Shown one piece after another: positions 1-12,629 of a stretch of 64,000 nt of DNA. The notes beneath the pieces are model-generated. The model ran no database searches. It saw only the letters and a program-made list of their open reading frames with translations, and was not told the origin of the DNA. Location of the stretch: assembly GCA_037957365.1 (NCBI GenBank), contig JARHVA010000666.1:3909501-3973500 (forward strand). The letters are read 5' to 3'. The stretch's first letter is position 1. Each line of letters opens with the position of its first letter. Source of the DNA: Torreya grandis (taxonomy: Eukaryota; Streptophyta; Pinopsida; Cupressales; Taxaceae). The translations under genes and the position numbers were made by a program.

Positions 1-1179
1 TTCTTATTCCATCCATTTTCTTACTATGTCCAATGCAACTTTGACTTTTATAATAACTTCTTAAGAAACAAGCTTGGAACTCAACATTTTCTCTCTCCTT
101 TATCTAACCAATACCATATGGAGGTAGATGGGAGAGTCAAATATAAGATATTATAGCTTACATAAGTGTACCAATCCATTATTTTCACTTTTGATCAACA
201 TCTTCAACATCAGTTCCTTTTTAGGGTTCTAAGAGGGTTTAAACCCGTTTCTACTCTTAATGATCATTCATAAAGCATAACCACTTAATCTAAAAAATAA
301 TACCTAGAATTTTGATTTAAGACCCTAATAATCTACCATTAAATACTTAAGCTCCCATGTAAATGTTTTATGAGCTGATGAGCACAAGAAAATCCTTCTC
401 AGTTTGAGAACCCTTCATTTTAAACACTCGAGAGACCTCTAAACAACTTTCAATGCCTTATCCTTCACACTATGACCTCAAAATATATGAATTTTAAAAA
501 AAAACATACCTCACCTTTTAAAATTCTTACATAATCTCAATCACCTTTAAATTTGATCATGATCCCTTATTAGGCTACACTCTCTATCTTTGCTCTCTAG
601 ACATTGACCTACAAATAATATAAGGCCTTAAAACTAACCTTCATGCCTCTTTCCTTGAACTCTCCACCTCACTCACATACTCAAGAAAACTATGTAATTC
701 TCAAACACTACCATACATCCTTAAGATTCCTTAAGAAGATATCATGATACCTAATTAGGCCAAATAGGGTCTAGGTATAAACTTGGTCTAAAGTCCTACC
801 TCTGTAGGCTCACCCTGGGACTCTCATGAGTGATCCAATGCCTCACATATATGATCAATCAACATCATAAAGCCACTCATGCCTGTATACACTCATCTCA
901 CCAAGACACCATGCTCATACCTTCTCATAAGGTCTTTTCATACCATGACTAGGCTTAGGATACTCAAAGACATGTACCTCTATGCAACCATAAGGCATTG
1001 GTTACCTTCAAATTATCTGTATTTCATTAAAATTATATTTCATGATAACATATTTTAATGATAATACTCCATCAATTCCCCTTATCACATCAACACACTA
1101 CCAACTAGGCAAACTCTCTCAATGTCATCAACCTCATGCAAGATACACACATGACATAAATGACAATACTAAATAGACA
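1..1179. mobile_element. Unidentified element J, right end only, abutting the LTR of A
   Basis: Homology between the two LTR copies of element A stops abruptly at about 1176-1180. Sequence to the left has no counterpart beside the other LTR copy at 20979. The left sequence ends in ...AATAGACA, so its reverse complement begins TGTCTATTTAG, as an LTR terminus would. I infer that a separate element inserted into, or recombined with, the 5' LTR of A and that most of it lies outside the window. No coding frame or primer site is recognisable here. It could instead be a rearranged genomic flank. Confidence 0.35.
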
Positions 1180-4100
1180 TTATTATAATAGTGATGTTTA
1201 AAATACTATGAATGACTTTTAATTAGTCCCTTGATATGAAGCTAAATTGATATTGGTCCATGATAGGTTGATGTAAAAAATTCTTAAGTTATCATATGAT
1301 CTAACTTCAATTAATAGGTCGAATATATAGTGGCATTAGTATGTAAAGTTTGATTTTATTATTGTTTAGGTTATTGAAAATTATTAATAATAATTTAATA
1401 GGTGGAATTTTTAAAGTTGGGGTATGGGCATGTAAGGTCAAAAGACCATGTAGTGATTTAAGATTAAAATATTGTTATTTTAGAACATTCGAGTGATTAG
1501 GGCACTGTTATGTTTGTCTCAATTCGATTTGACCTAGATTAGGAAAATAAATCTATGAATAATGAGGTTTTGCATGATGGGAAATGGAAAAAAACCATGA
1601 TTTTTATGTTACATTGCATCTAATAGATGTATCAGAGAGGTTGACGAGGAAGAAATGATAAAAAGGAGGATAAAAAAGGGCATGGTAGGACAATGGAGAA
1701 GCAAATAGAAGAAAAGGGAAGACGTTCTAGTTCAAGAGATAACAAAATTGAAAGTTATTTTGAGGTTGGTATTGTAATTACTTTATATGGGTTATGATTA
1801 CTATAGTATTAATATATGCATTATCTTATTAGGGTTTTTGGGAAAGGAATTATTAATTATATTTCAATGCAATGATACTTATTTAGCCTTGTGGATGGCT
1901 CGACCATCCACATAACTAAATCAATATCTCATTATTCCTTAAATCTATTGAATAAGACCATGTGAATTAAGTATGGCAAAGATGGGATTTTGTTTATATG
2001 TCCATTGTAGGATTAAGCCTTTTAAACTTAAATATAATAGATGGGCTATAATGAAATGTATAAAACTCTGTTTTGCTAAGTTTTGTTTAGAGAAAATAAA
2101 TAAACTTATGTATAGCAGACAATGCATAATAGAAATGTTTTGACATAGTGAAGAATATATTTTAAGGAACCTTGTGTATATAAAAGGAAATGGGTAAAGA
2201 TTTCATTATAGAAACCCTAAGGTTTAAATGTTCTGTAGTTATATTTATATTTTACACATAATATATATTTTAGGTTGTTTAAGATTGTTTAATGAGAATG
2301 GATGATGATTTGTATCAATATAGGGAAAATTATGGGTAGATATATTCCTATAAAACCTACCAATTTGTATCTAAGTTGAATCCCTATAAGGTGACCATGT
2401 AACAATTTTAGAATGTGGGCAGTATATATCCTTTATCATTGAGATAATAATCAAAATGGGATAGGTACTATGAATTTATTACACATATGCATATATATAG
2501 TCAATATAAATGATTATATTATGTTTGTGTATTGAAAAATTCATATATATATATATATATAAATGATTATATTATGTTAATGTGTATTGGAAATTCATAT
2601 ACATACACATAGTCGATATAAATGGTTGTATAATTTTTTATGTATTTATAATCAAATTAAGACTATTATGTGTTGGATATCCATAAACATATTTAGCATG
2701 TTCGATTGGGTTTACAAAATTAGTTGTTTTGAACCTTAATTTGAGCACACTATTATAATTGACAGTGTGAAATTACTTTAAAGAGATTGACATTTGGAAT
2801 GTGGGTTAAAATTGTTGTTTAAAAGATCCATTAAATCTGTTTTGAAAAAGGTCTATGTGTCAATTCCAGTAAATAGTATAATTGTCATGAACCCAGATTT
2901 AGGGGAAATTAGGGAAAATGGATTTGAATAGTTTTCTCTAGACTAAGGGAATTTTGAACTTCAAGTTAATAAAATGAAAATGGAAATTGGGCAATATATT
3001 TAATTTGTAACATATTTGGTTTTCATTAAATAAATTATAGAATTGGATATAGAGTGATTATTTGGACTATATGAGATCCAAATGGAAATTAGATAATGAA
3101 AAGTTTAAGTAAGTGCATACATTATACCCAAATTATTTGGGAAATGAATTCCTCCTACATAATGAACCCACTTTTTGTTATAACAATACATAAATGTTAA
3201 TATATAAGTTGACACATGTGAATTGTATAGGTCTTGTGTTAATTGGAAATATAAATTATTCTTCTATATGTTGAAATATGTATGAGAGGAATAATTACAA
3301 TTACACAAATATTGTATTTATTTAAAAATATGAAGTATGCTTATTTTATGGTTTAGCTATGATTATAAATCAAGCTAGTTAACCACATGATGTGGTATAC
3401 CATAGCTATAAATGTGTAACAATGGTATGAAAGTTTGATTATTGTTTATATGAGCATTGATTAAATTATAAATGGTTAATTATAATTTGTGAAGTATATA
3501 CATAGGATTATATTATGATTGTATTGGCTTATCATAAATGGTTCTATATTGAGTTACTTTTGAAAATAAGAATCATGCAATCTAGTATAATATACCCAAA
3601 TTGGTATAGGATATACTTGTTAATGTTGTTATTTATTTGTTAAATAATATAGTGAAGATTCATTGCATACGTTTAACAAACTAAATGTATGTACTTTGAT
3701 TATTTTGTACTTAACATGTTTATAACTACTAATAGGAAATAATCTCAATAGATATTTTGGTTCAGTTTTAACCAAATCTTGCAATTTTAGTACTAAAAAA
3801 GTAGTGAGATGGACTTCACTAGCTTACTTAACTTCACCAATGCTAGATGAGGGTAATCCAATCAAGTGGTGTGTATGAGTTTGACTGATCCTAAAGATCA
3901 TTAAATATTTAAAAACTTTGGCCAAAGTAATGTTTAGTTAAACATTGTAATTTCATATGTTTGATTTACATGCTTGTGAGATATCATGTTAGAAAGTATT
4001 TAATGTTATGGCACACATCATGTTTTATAAATCTTACAACACACAGGTACTAGCTAGTCTCTCTGGATTCTCACATCGTCACTATCTACCCATCTATGAA

Positions 4101-4599
4101 GGGATGGACATTCCTTGATTGGGGGATTGTGAAGGGGATTGATGGTCTATGGTTGGTGTGGAAATGCACTCGAATAATGCTCTCCCTTCCCACATCAATA
4201 TTTATTTGGATACTACACTTGAGATTACCATAAACAATAGAGTTTGTGAGACTGATGCTCCATGGAGCCTTGTAGATTGTATTTTATTTATTATTGAAAC
4301 ATTATTCCTGATGGAAATGTAATTATTTACTCATTATAGATTTATAGTAGTGGTTGTATTATTGTACTGGTTATGGCTAGAAATATGTAATTAATTTCTA
4401 TATGTAGTTATGTTTTATTTCATGATGCTAGTGATTAGTAACTAATAGATGTTACATGTGTATTTTATTTTAACATTCTTAGTGTGTTTTAATAGTGTTA
4501 CTAATTATATTTTCATGGTGAATCTAATGAAATAATACATGGAAATTAATTAAAATAATCTATTAAATTATTCTAGTAAATCCTAGTGGGGATGTTACA
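1180..4599 (+). repeat. Element A 5' LTR, truncated at its left end
   Basis: This stretch is collinear with 20979-24376, at somewhat under 90% identity by eye with scattered indels. Both copies end in the same GGGGATGTTACA. The primer-binding site follows only after this copy, which fixes it as the 5' LTR. Compared with the reconstructed 3' LTR, about 1.1 kb of the start is missing. No functional product is encoded, and the short ORFs inside are chance. Confidence 0.85.
2508..2613 (+). repeat. Local tandem duplication with a TA microsatellite in the 5' LTR of A
   Basis: Two units of about 53 bp, each starting AAATGATTATATTATG, lie head to tail. A short (TA)n run separates them at about 2542-2560. 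The 3' LTR copy near 22320 has only one unit, so the duplication arose in this LTR after insertion. Confidence 0.6.
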
Positions 4600-4602
4600 T
4601 TG

Positions 4603-4620
4603 TGGTATCCAAGCTACAGA
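4603..4620 (+). other. Element A primer-binding site (tRNA-Met type)
   Basis: TGGTATCCAAGCTACAGA starts three bases after the LTR end. It resembles the TGGTATCAGAGC core complementary to the 3' end of initiator tRNA-Met, which primes minus-strand DNA synthesis in many plant LTR retrotransposons. Confidence 0.75.
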
Positions 4621-4765
4621 TCAAACTCTAAGACTTAATGAGTCTGATAACGTTTTTCATATCCTTATATTAACATAAAGGATAATGGTGTGATCAAGAG
4701 CATTCATTAAGGTTCATTCAAATGTCAATGATCATAACTCTCCATTTTATTCTAACCAATTTGTC

Positions 4766-5830
4766 ATGGAGAAAGCAATAAAACTAGATCAAGTTCTTGT
4801 AACCATGAATGAAACTAGGGACTAAATTGTAGCACTATAATAGGAAATTCATGGACATGAGGATGAAGCCCATTAGGATGTGCTTGAAGATAATCATGCT
4901 CAACAAGAATGATATCAAGAGCAAAGACATGAGGAAGTGCCTCAGGATATGAGAGTATATGTAGATGCAAAATTGGCTAGAGATATGAAAAAGGTGAACC
5001 CACATAAGTTTGATGGAAACTTTATGGGGGAGGGATATGAAGCATGGTTGACTAATATGGAGAAGTATATCAAGATTCAAACTAATTTGAAGTCACTAAA
5101 GTAGTTTGGGGAGCTTACTAGTTGGTTAGTGAAGCAATTACATGGTGGGTCAACAAAAAGTTGGAAATGAATCTTAACTCGACCACCATCACATGGGAGC
5201 AATATAATAAATTGTTTAGATCATGGTGTATTCCACATTTATATTTTGATCAAAATCTTATAGATTTTTATAATATAAAGTAAGGAGACCTATCAGTGAA
5301 TGAGTACTAGGAACAGTTCACCAAACTTTAAAAGTATGTGCCACAATATCAAGCTATTGAGAGGTTTAGAATTAGGAAGTTCATCATGGGATTAAAAACC
5401 CATATAGGTGGAGAGGTAGATGTTCATGGGACATCTACCATAGACCAGGTCTTTGAAAAGTAGTCAAGCAAGAACAAAAGTTGAAATCTCTTGCTTAGGG
5501 CAAAGAAAAATTTAAGAAAAACTTTGGAAGTTCTAAGCCAAATTTACAAAAGAAGAAATGGAAGAAGAGGAGTGGAGACTCCAAGAGTTAGAATACTAGA
5601 TTTAATATTGGTTAAGGTAATAGGAAACTAGGTAATGATTTCAAAGGTAGTTTCAAGGGAAACTAATAGTTTGATAGAAAGGGACCACTTGGAGGTTGCT
5701 TCATTTGTAGAGGTGACCATTTTTCTCATGAATTTACCCATGATATGTCAAAGAACAAAGGTTATGCCTCTTATCAAGGAATGTTTCAGCAACATATTCT
5801 TGTAATAGTTGACAATCAACAAGTCAAATT
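4766..5830 (+). pseudogene. Element A gag (degenerate)
   Basis: The frame begins with ATG at 4766 (MEKAIKLDQVL). It contains the usual capsid pattern KVNPHKFDG...EGYEAWLTNMEKY near 5010-5070, followed by a WW-region remnant around 5140-5160. A SVNEYWEQF-like segment lies near 5295-5320. A degenerate zinc knuckle lies near 5695-5740: C-x2-C-x4-H is recognisable, but the last Cys appears as Phe. Gag would form the cytoplasmic virus-like particle. There are several in-frame stops and at least one frameshift. The assignment rests on motif order as well as position after the primer site. Confidence 0.75.
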
Positions 5831-5859
5831 CTAAGATTCACCCATAGAACTGTCAGGTA

Positions 5860-7756
5860 TTTTATTTGAACATCTAGTTTGCATTTTGATAGAAAACAAG
5901 GCTACAAAATGTTTTATAGATCCTAAGATTCTAAATAAGTTATCTATAAAAGATAGAGTAATGGTAAATGCATGGTTGAAATAATATGTGAATGAGTCAA
6001 AAGTTCAAGTTGATAAGTGTTTAGTTGAAGCTAAGTTTAGGTTGGCCAAAGATACAATAGTAGTGGATCTTTATGCAACATAACTAGGATCATATGATTT
6101 GATCCTAAGAGTCAATTGGATTGCAAAGCATAAAGCCAAGGTTGATTACTATCTAAAGAAGGTTGAAGGTCTAGATGATTTTGGAAATTAGATACTAATA
6201 TAGGGCAAGAAAATAAAGTTGAGGCTTAGGCAGATATCTACAATGCAACTCAAGAAGGCTTAAAGAAAATGATGCCAAGCATTTATCATCAAGATAAATG
6301 AAATGAAGGAATCTAAGGAAACATAAATTGAAGATTACCCTTTATTTACGAATTTTTATGATGTGTTTATATAATAATTACCAATATTGCCTCCTAAATG
6401 TTAGTTTGATTTATCTATTAATATCATACCTGAATTAGAACCACAATCTAAGGCATCATATATAATGATAACCACTAAATTAGTTTAATTTAAGGATCAA
6501 CTCCAGGAATTATTGTCAAAAGGGTTTATTATACTAAGTATGTTAGCATGAGGTGCACTAGTTATCTTCATCAATAAGAAGGATGGTACTCTTTAGCTAT
6601 GTATTGATTATAGAATGTTAAATAAGGTGACTATAAAAAATAGATATCTACTACCTCGTATAGATGATATTTTTGATCAAATGCAAGGGGAAACAGTCTT
6701 TTTTAAGATTGATCTTAGAGTAGGATATCAGCAACTAAGGATAAAATATGAGAATATTCCAAAGAAAACATTTAGAAATCGAATTGGGCACTATGAGTTC
6801 ATAGTGTTACCATTTGGGTTGACAAATGCTCATGTAGTGTTTATGAATCTCATGAACGGTATGTTCAAAGATTATCTAGATCATTTTGTTTTGGTCTTTC
6901 TAGAAGACATTCTTATATATTATAAGGATGAAGAAGAACATCTTCAACATCTAGAACTAGTTTTTTAATGGTTGTAAAATCACAAGTTGTATGGTAAGTT
7001 GTCCAAGTATGTATTTTTCCAAAAGAAAGTGCAATATTTGAGACATATTATCTCTGTAGATGGAATTTCAATAGATCTAACAAAGATAAGAGCCATTATA
7101 AAGTGGTCAACACCAAATAATGTCCATGAGGTAAGGAGTTTCATGGGATGAGTGAGCTATTATAAGAAATTCATTTTGATTTAAAAAAAAGCTAATCTGA
7201 TTACGTCTGTACAGTATAAGAACCAAAGTTTTATCTCATTAGATAAGTATGAAGTAGTTTTTTAGGAATTGAAAAGGAGGCTTACTTCAACACCAATATT
7301 AAGAGTTCCTGACCCCAATGGTTAATTCTTAGTGATCATAAATGCATTTGGGGATGGACTTCGAGGATTCCTTATGTAGGATAATGCAATGGTAACCTAT
7401 AAATCAAGGAAACTGAAGCCTTATGAGGTGAACTATGCCCCTCATGAGCTAGAACTTGATGTAATTGTTCATGCTTTATAAGTTTGAGGGCATTATTTTT
7501 TGGGAAAACCATTTGAGCTCAATGCTGATAACTTGGGATTCAAGTATATCTTTACCCAACCAAATTTGAATGCTCATCGAAGGCACTTGTTAGAGTTCTT
7601 ATCTAATTATGATTTCAACATCAACTATATCAAATGAAAGGAAAACAGAGTAGTTGATGCCTTAAGTTATTGGAGGTACATAGTAGTTTTGTTTACTATC
7701 AGGAGTACTTTTAGGGATGAAGTGATCAAATTCTCACTAAGAGATGAATTATATTA
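5860..7756 (+). pseudogene. Element A pol, part 1: protease, reverse transcriptase, RNase H
   Basis: Protease (about 5865-6180): the active-site Asp-Ser-Gly motif appears as LIENKATKCFID, so the catalytic Asp is gone. YDLILRVNWIAKHKAKVD follows. Reverse transcriptase (about 6340-7250): the longest open piece, 6615-6968, shows [27 protein letters not shown] and the active site as VFLEDILIY, where FxDD is expected. RNase H (about 7330-7680): KLKPYEVNYAPHELELD, HYFLGKPFEL, YIFTQPNLN and INYIKxKENRVVDALS. These are Ty3/gypsy chromovirus motifs. More than ten stops interrupt the frame. It ends near 7756, where the LTR of F begins. The integrase zinc finger and catalytic core that should follow are missing. 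Confidence 0.88.
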
Positions 7757-8136
7757 TCTATGGTTTTACTTTCCTTGGATAATATTCATGCATCTTACAT
7801 TCATATTGAAACATTAATGCTAGTTCATTATAAGGCTCTTACGGTAGTGTTGTAGGCATTGTTTCTTTATGAAAGAAGTACAATGGTCATGTGAAAGACA
7901 TCTTGGTGCATCACCCTTTTAGAATAGGTTTATTTCATGTAATTCTATACCTTTCCCCCTGCAATCAAATAGTTATCAGAGGTGAAAGTACTTCAAGATA
8001 TATTTAGGGAGCTAGCCCTTAAATCTAGCAGCTCACTTCCACCATAGGTACACCCACATACTTGGAAGTGTTCCCATGTTACCCAAATATGGAAGAGGCT
8101 TGAACACCCTCTTTTATGGTGAAAGATTTGGTGACA
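7757..8136 (+). repeat. Element F 5' LTR, end fragment
   Basis: It matches 12247-12629 closely, including the stretch CACTTCCACCATAGGTACAC. The match ends at GGTGACA here and GGTAACA there. The left edge is approximate, because pol-like reading of element A continues to about 7750. Confidence 0.75.
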
Positions 8137-8143
8137 ATAGTTA

Positions 8144-8159
8144 TGGCACACTCGATGGG
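8144..8159 (+). other. Element F putative primer-binding site
   Basis: TGGCACACTCGATGGG follows the LTR end after seven bases. Element G has TGGTATGCTCAGTGGG in the same place (56184-56199). I cannot name the matching tRNA with confidence. Confidence 0.4.
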
Positions 8160-8338
8160 ACCAATGTCCAAGAGAGTGGAAACATTTTTGGTGTGTCTTT
8201 CCTCTATCAACTTTTAGAAGTAAACAAGTTAACACTAATGGTGACTCTAAATGATAACTTCTGGCTGTAAGTAGCTTAGGTATACCTCATTGAATATTTT
8301 GATCAATTTTTGTATTCCATATAACATATGAGGTTGAT

Positions 8339-10153
8339 ATGAATAGCTATTTTGAATATTACTATCATGAACCTCCCTATCAGTGTTGCTATGAGCCACA
8401 TTATACCCGTAAACAATTCTATCATAGTAACTATCAATCCTATGAGCTATTACAACCCTATAGTCCCCCATTTCCCTCTCTGTATGGATACCATGTTATA
8501 AAACAACCCTATGAGGAAGGATAACAATAATACTATCAATAAATGACTTCCTACCAATCCCAATATGATTCCTACCAGCCATACCACGATGCCTATCAAC
8601 CACAAGAGTACTCCTATGAGTCTTGTCATGAGGAACAAGATGTTTCTATGGATTCTAGATCAAGATATCAAAATGAAAGAATTGAATTCTTAAAGATTTA
8701 AATACAAGAAGTTAGAGCTAGTCTTGATCCTCATCATTACCCTCCTCCTCTATTAGCCCCACCTCATGTCCAATCCCTGTTGGCACTCCTACTAGAGTTA
8801 CTAGACAGTGAAGACAATATGAGAACATGGGATGATGAATTTGATGTTATTCATAACCATCTCATGGAATGGTTAAGAAGTTTTGTCCAAATATAGATGA
8901 GTGCAGAGGAGTTGGTTGAATATGAAATTCAATGGGGTATCAAAGAACAAATGGAATTGGGAAATAAGTGCCTTTAATGCTCAAAATATAGGATAAAAAT
9001 GTGGGAAGATAAAGGACCTAAAAATGAACATGTTGTTGAAGAGCCACAAGGAGGCTATTGGTAAGGTGGGGTTTTTATTGATGTAGGTGTTTTCCCTTTT
9101 AACCATCCCAAGAAATAACTTCCTCATGAGCTTACTATTGCATTCCTCTTTCATAAATCCACTCACAACCCCTCTCATACCCCTCACACTTGATATCCTT
9201 CACATGAGCTTATCCATCAACCTTCCATGTCACCCCTTATCAAAGAGGAGCCCATTTTGAGAGAAGAAAATGAAGAGGAACAAACATAAGCCATAGATGA
9301 TCAAGACTATGTCATGAGTGACTATGAGGAAGAGATCACCATAGGAACTCCCCTTGGTGAACAAAAGGGTAATCTTACCTTCTTGAATGAAGAGAAATAT
9401 ATTGAAGACTCTTCTACAATTGTCTATTAGGAATGTGGCCAAGACTTGACAAAAGAGGTATTTGAAGAAGACTCCATGTATGAGCATGAAGTTGTGGATG
9501 ACCATCTCAAGCATGAAGAGGAGTGTACGATCAAAGATGAAGGTTAAATTACTCTTCAAGAAGTTGTAGTCCTTAATGAGTCTCATGAGACCAAGGTAGA
9601 AGACATAGTTCTTGGAGATGACTCAATACCTCTATCTAGTTTTGAATTACCCTCAAATGTATTAGAACATGAAGAACACTAGATTTATGACCTCATACAT
9701 CAAGAGTAGATGATTAAAGAGGTAGTGGTTCTAAATGATAAGGAGAGTAAGGATGAGTGGCAGTTGCAAATGGAACATTTTCAAGAGATTGAATATATTT
9801 TCCAAGTTGAGGGTCAATTACTTAAGAAGGTGGAGAAAGAGTTTTCCATGGAGGACAATGACCAGAATTGGGTAGCCTATGAAGATCTCCTTGATGAGCT
9901 TGAAGAACTTGCAGATGAAAAGAAAGTCAATCCTAGTGAGAGCACCATGGAAACCAAAAAGGTATGTCTTATTGAACCACCATTAGAGGTCATAGTTGAG
10001 GATCCATATGGGAAAGTTAAGGCTATTTGGATGCAAGAAGAGTTCATTTATACAACTAATCTATTTGGATTTGCTTGGTCCTCATTGAACACCATGCTAA
10101 TGAAGTTGGCAAACACCATGAAGAAGATGGAAGAATCAATGCCAAGGATTTAA
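8339..10153 (+). pseudogene. Element F single long reading frame, function unknown
   Basis: One frame runs from ATG 8339 to the stop at 10153 (about 605 codons) with no frameshift that I can see. It is interrupted by 14 stops: nine TAA, four TAG and one TGA. Residues 1-100 are rich in Tyr, Gln and Pro (repeated YQ, YE and YHx pairs). Residues about 140-160 carry a Pro-rich stretch (HHYPPPLLAPPHV). The second half is strongly acidic, with many Glu/Asp runs, and the last open piece (9710-10153) looks partly helical. I see no zinc knuckle, DSG protease, RT, RNase H or integrase motif. Its position between primer site and polypurine tract is where gag or gag-pol would lie. It could be a highly divergent gag or an unrelated retrotransposon protein. 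I do not recognise it. Confidence 0.6.
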
Positions 10154-10219
10154 AGGCTACATGCCTCATTCATTCATCTATGTCATGAAGCAAGAAAGGT
10201 TTGAAGCTTCCCCTTTGAT

Positions 10220-10230
10220 CTAGGAGGAAG
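10220..10230 (+). other. Element F polypurine tract
   Basis: CTAGGAGGAAG lies directly before TGTTAATATTAGG, the inferred first bases of the 3' LTR. The tract would prime plus-strand synthesis. Confidence 0.6.
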
Positions 10231-12629
10231 TGTTAATATTAGGTTAATTAGTGTTTGAGTTATTTATATTAGTTGTTTTGTTTATGTGTTCCATAAGTGC
10301 TCATGAAGCACAAGTGTGTGTGGCTAAGTTTCTTTTCTTATGTGTTGTTTATTGTTAGTTTTCCATTGTTTGTGGTGTTGTCAAAGGAAATTTGTGTGTC
10401 AAACCTATGTACAAGTGACTCCATATCCCAATGGATAAGATTAGGCAATTGGTCTTGGCATACCAAGCATACCACCCTTGGGAAATCACCAAGAATGTTG
10501 ACCATTTTGACCACAAGTCAAAATGTGTCAATCCCCTATAGTCAAGACTTGATATGGGGGTAGAACATAGTGTCATATGGTGTATTGTGGTATATTTTAT
10601 GTAATTGAATTCCATTCTAATCTTGGTCATTATCTATTTTAGTCTTATGTCATTTAGAGTCATCTATGGGGTTAGACTATCATGGCATGTCACATAGGAA
10701 TTAATAGGATAGTCTGGTTATACATTTTACAAGTGTGATTAGAAAGAATATTAGGCTAAAAATACTACATAGCCATGATTATTTTTGTGCCAAGATCATC
10801 CTCTACAAATTTTGTGTCTTGATGAGCTTGTTATCTCAAGATATAAACATTTAAAGTTAAACTGGCAGAGATAGATGCATGCAGGGACATCAAGTTCAAG
10901 CTTTGGGGTTTAAGTTCAAAATCTCTAAAATATATTTATCTCAAATGAAAATCTACCAAGTGGCAATAGAACATTCAATCAAGCTAAGATCAACAACACG
11001 TAGGTGCTTAATAGGGTTAAAAGGTGACTAGATCAAGGATCAATGATACACATTAAGTCATGTAGATAAGATTAATGATTCATGTTTAAAGAAGAGGACC
11101 CAAATCCAATAGAGTGCATTAAATTGTAAAAATAATATCCAATAGTGCATATTAAGTCAAAGTTTAAGGAGCCTAGATCGAACATAAGACTGTAAAGTGA
11201 CATGAGAGCGTTAACTAGATGGGCTGACAAGATCCACAAAAAGAATGCAATGTTACCAAATGTCATAATCTTAGATGCCTAGGTCATAGATCAATGGTCT
11301 ATATTTAAATTTGAATCAAAAAGACCCTATAGGAAATCAATAAAGAAAATTTGACCAAATTCTAGAAGGATAAGATGAGGCTATGTGTCCAAATGATGAT
11401 AGTCATATTTTAAAATGGAATGAACAACATGGAAAGTAAATGCCATATAGGTATCCATGTAGGATCAAAGGGTTCTACAAAAAATCAAGCACCTCAGACT
11501 CATACACCACCATTAAAGCTTAGTCAAAATCTGAGATGAACAATGACTGCCACATGTGAAGAATAAAGTCCACGAGATTAATGAATGACTACATATGGTA
11601 AATATAGGTGTCTATAAGATATCTAATAGTTAGGATAACATATTACGACTATCATATCATATTTCAACCTCCCTCAAACACTACATATGTGTCAAATTTC
11701 CTAATTTACTTTCAAATGCTCAAGAGATGATCCATGATGAAAATAGTTTCCTGAACAAGCAAGGAGATCCCTATGCCACATTTTATGAAGTTTCATGATT
11801 TGGAGGACCATTTGTCCTATCGAACTATGCATGGTCTATTTATCACTCCATTATCCTATAGTGTAACTAGTTTTCATGCCTTGAAATGTGGCATAGTGAC
11901 CTTTGGACTTATTTTTTTCTCACTTCCTTCTCTAATTTTAGAAGTAGCTACCATTTTGGCCTTTACAAAAAAAGGAAGACCACACCATGTATGGTGAAGC
12001 CCTACTGATTTTGAAATTATAATTTGCCTTAGAACAATAATTACAATATATTTTGAGTTCATATATTTTATTTTTAAAGTGTGTGAAGAGATGTATAGTG
12101 AATATCTAAGTGATATCAATCTATCCTTGCTTTCTCTCAGTCCTTCCATGTTTGATGCAAGTGATTTCAGCCTAACATGTCATATGAAGTGTAGTTACGT
12201 GTATGAATCTTTTTTAAGTGTATAATGAGCCTTAGTATTTGAAATTAATCTATGGTTTTACTTATCTTAGATAGTCTTCATACATCTCACCTTCATATTG
12301 AAACACTTATGCTAGTGCATTCTAGGACTCTTAGGCTACTGTTGTAGGCATTATTTCTTTATGAAAGAAGTATAATGGTCATGTGGAAGACATCTTGGTG
12401 AATCACCCTTTTAGAATAGGTTTATTTCATTCAATTTATATCCCTTCCTTGCTACAAGCAAATAGTCAGCATAAGTGAAAGTACTTCAAGATATATTTAG
12501 GGAACTAGCCCTTAAATGTAGAGGCTCACTTCCACCATAGGTACACCCACATACCTGGAAGTGTTCCTATGTTGCCCAAATATGGAAGAGGATTGAACAC
12601 CCTCTTCTAGGGTGTAATATTTGGTAACA
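10231..12629 (+). repeat. Element F 3' LTR
   Basis: It starts with TG after the polypurine tract and ends with CA at GGTAACA. The last 380 bp match the 5' LTR fragment. A stretch near 10790-10915 (TCTTGATGAGCTTG...ATCTCAAGAT) resembles 53840-53960 in the LTR of element G, so the two LTRs belong to related families. The ORFs at 10297-10563 and 11773-11997 show no protein motif and are treated as chance. Confidence 0.7.

Larger units (their letters stand above)
7757..12629 (+). mobile_element. Element F: non-autonomous LTR retrotransposon inside the pol of A
   Basis: A 380-bp segment at 7757-8136 recurs at about 12247-12629. A polypurine tract at 10220-10230 is followed by TG, which marks the start of a 2.4-kb 3' LTR. 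The 5' LTR is therefore a truncated end piece. The roughly 2.1-kb interior has one long degenerate frame and no protease, RT or integrase motif. The integrase core of A and the first 2 kb of the F 5' LTR are both missing at the left junction. One deletion across the junction would explain both. Confidence 0.7.

Noticed and set aside
9230..9586. A minus-strand ORF of 118 codons, Phe/Leu-rich
   Set aside because: It is the reverse of the acidic GAA/GAT-rich F frame, which reads as Phe/Ile/Leu on the other strand.
12247..12629. Treating the 380-bp repeats of F as complete short LTRs
   Set aside because: No polypurine tract lies before 12247, whereas a good one followed by TG lies at 10220-10231. 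The repeats are better read as one truncated and one full LTR.
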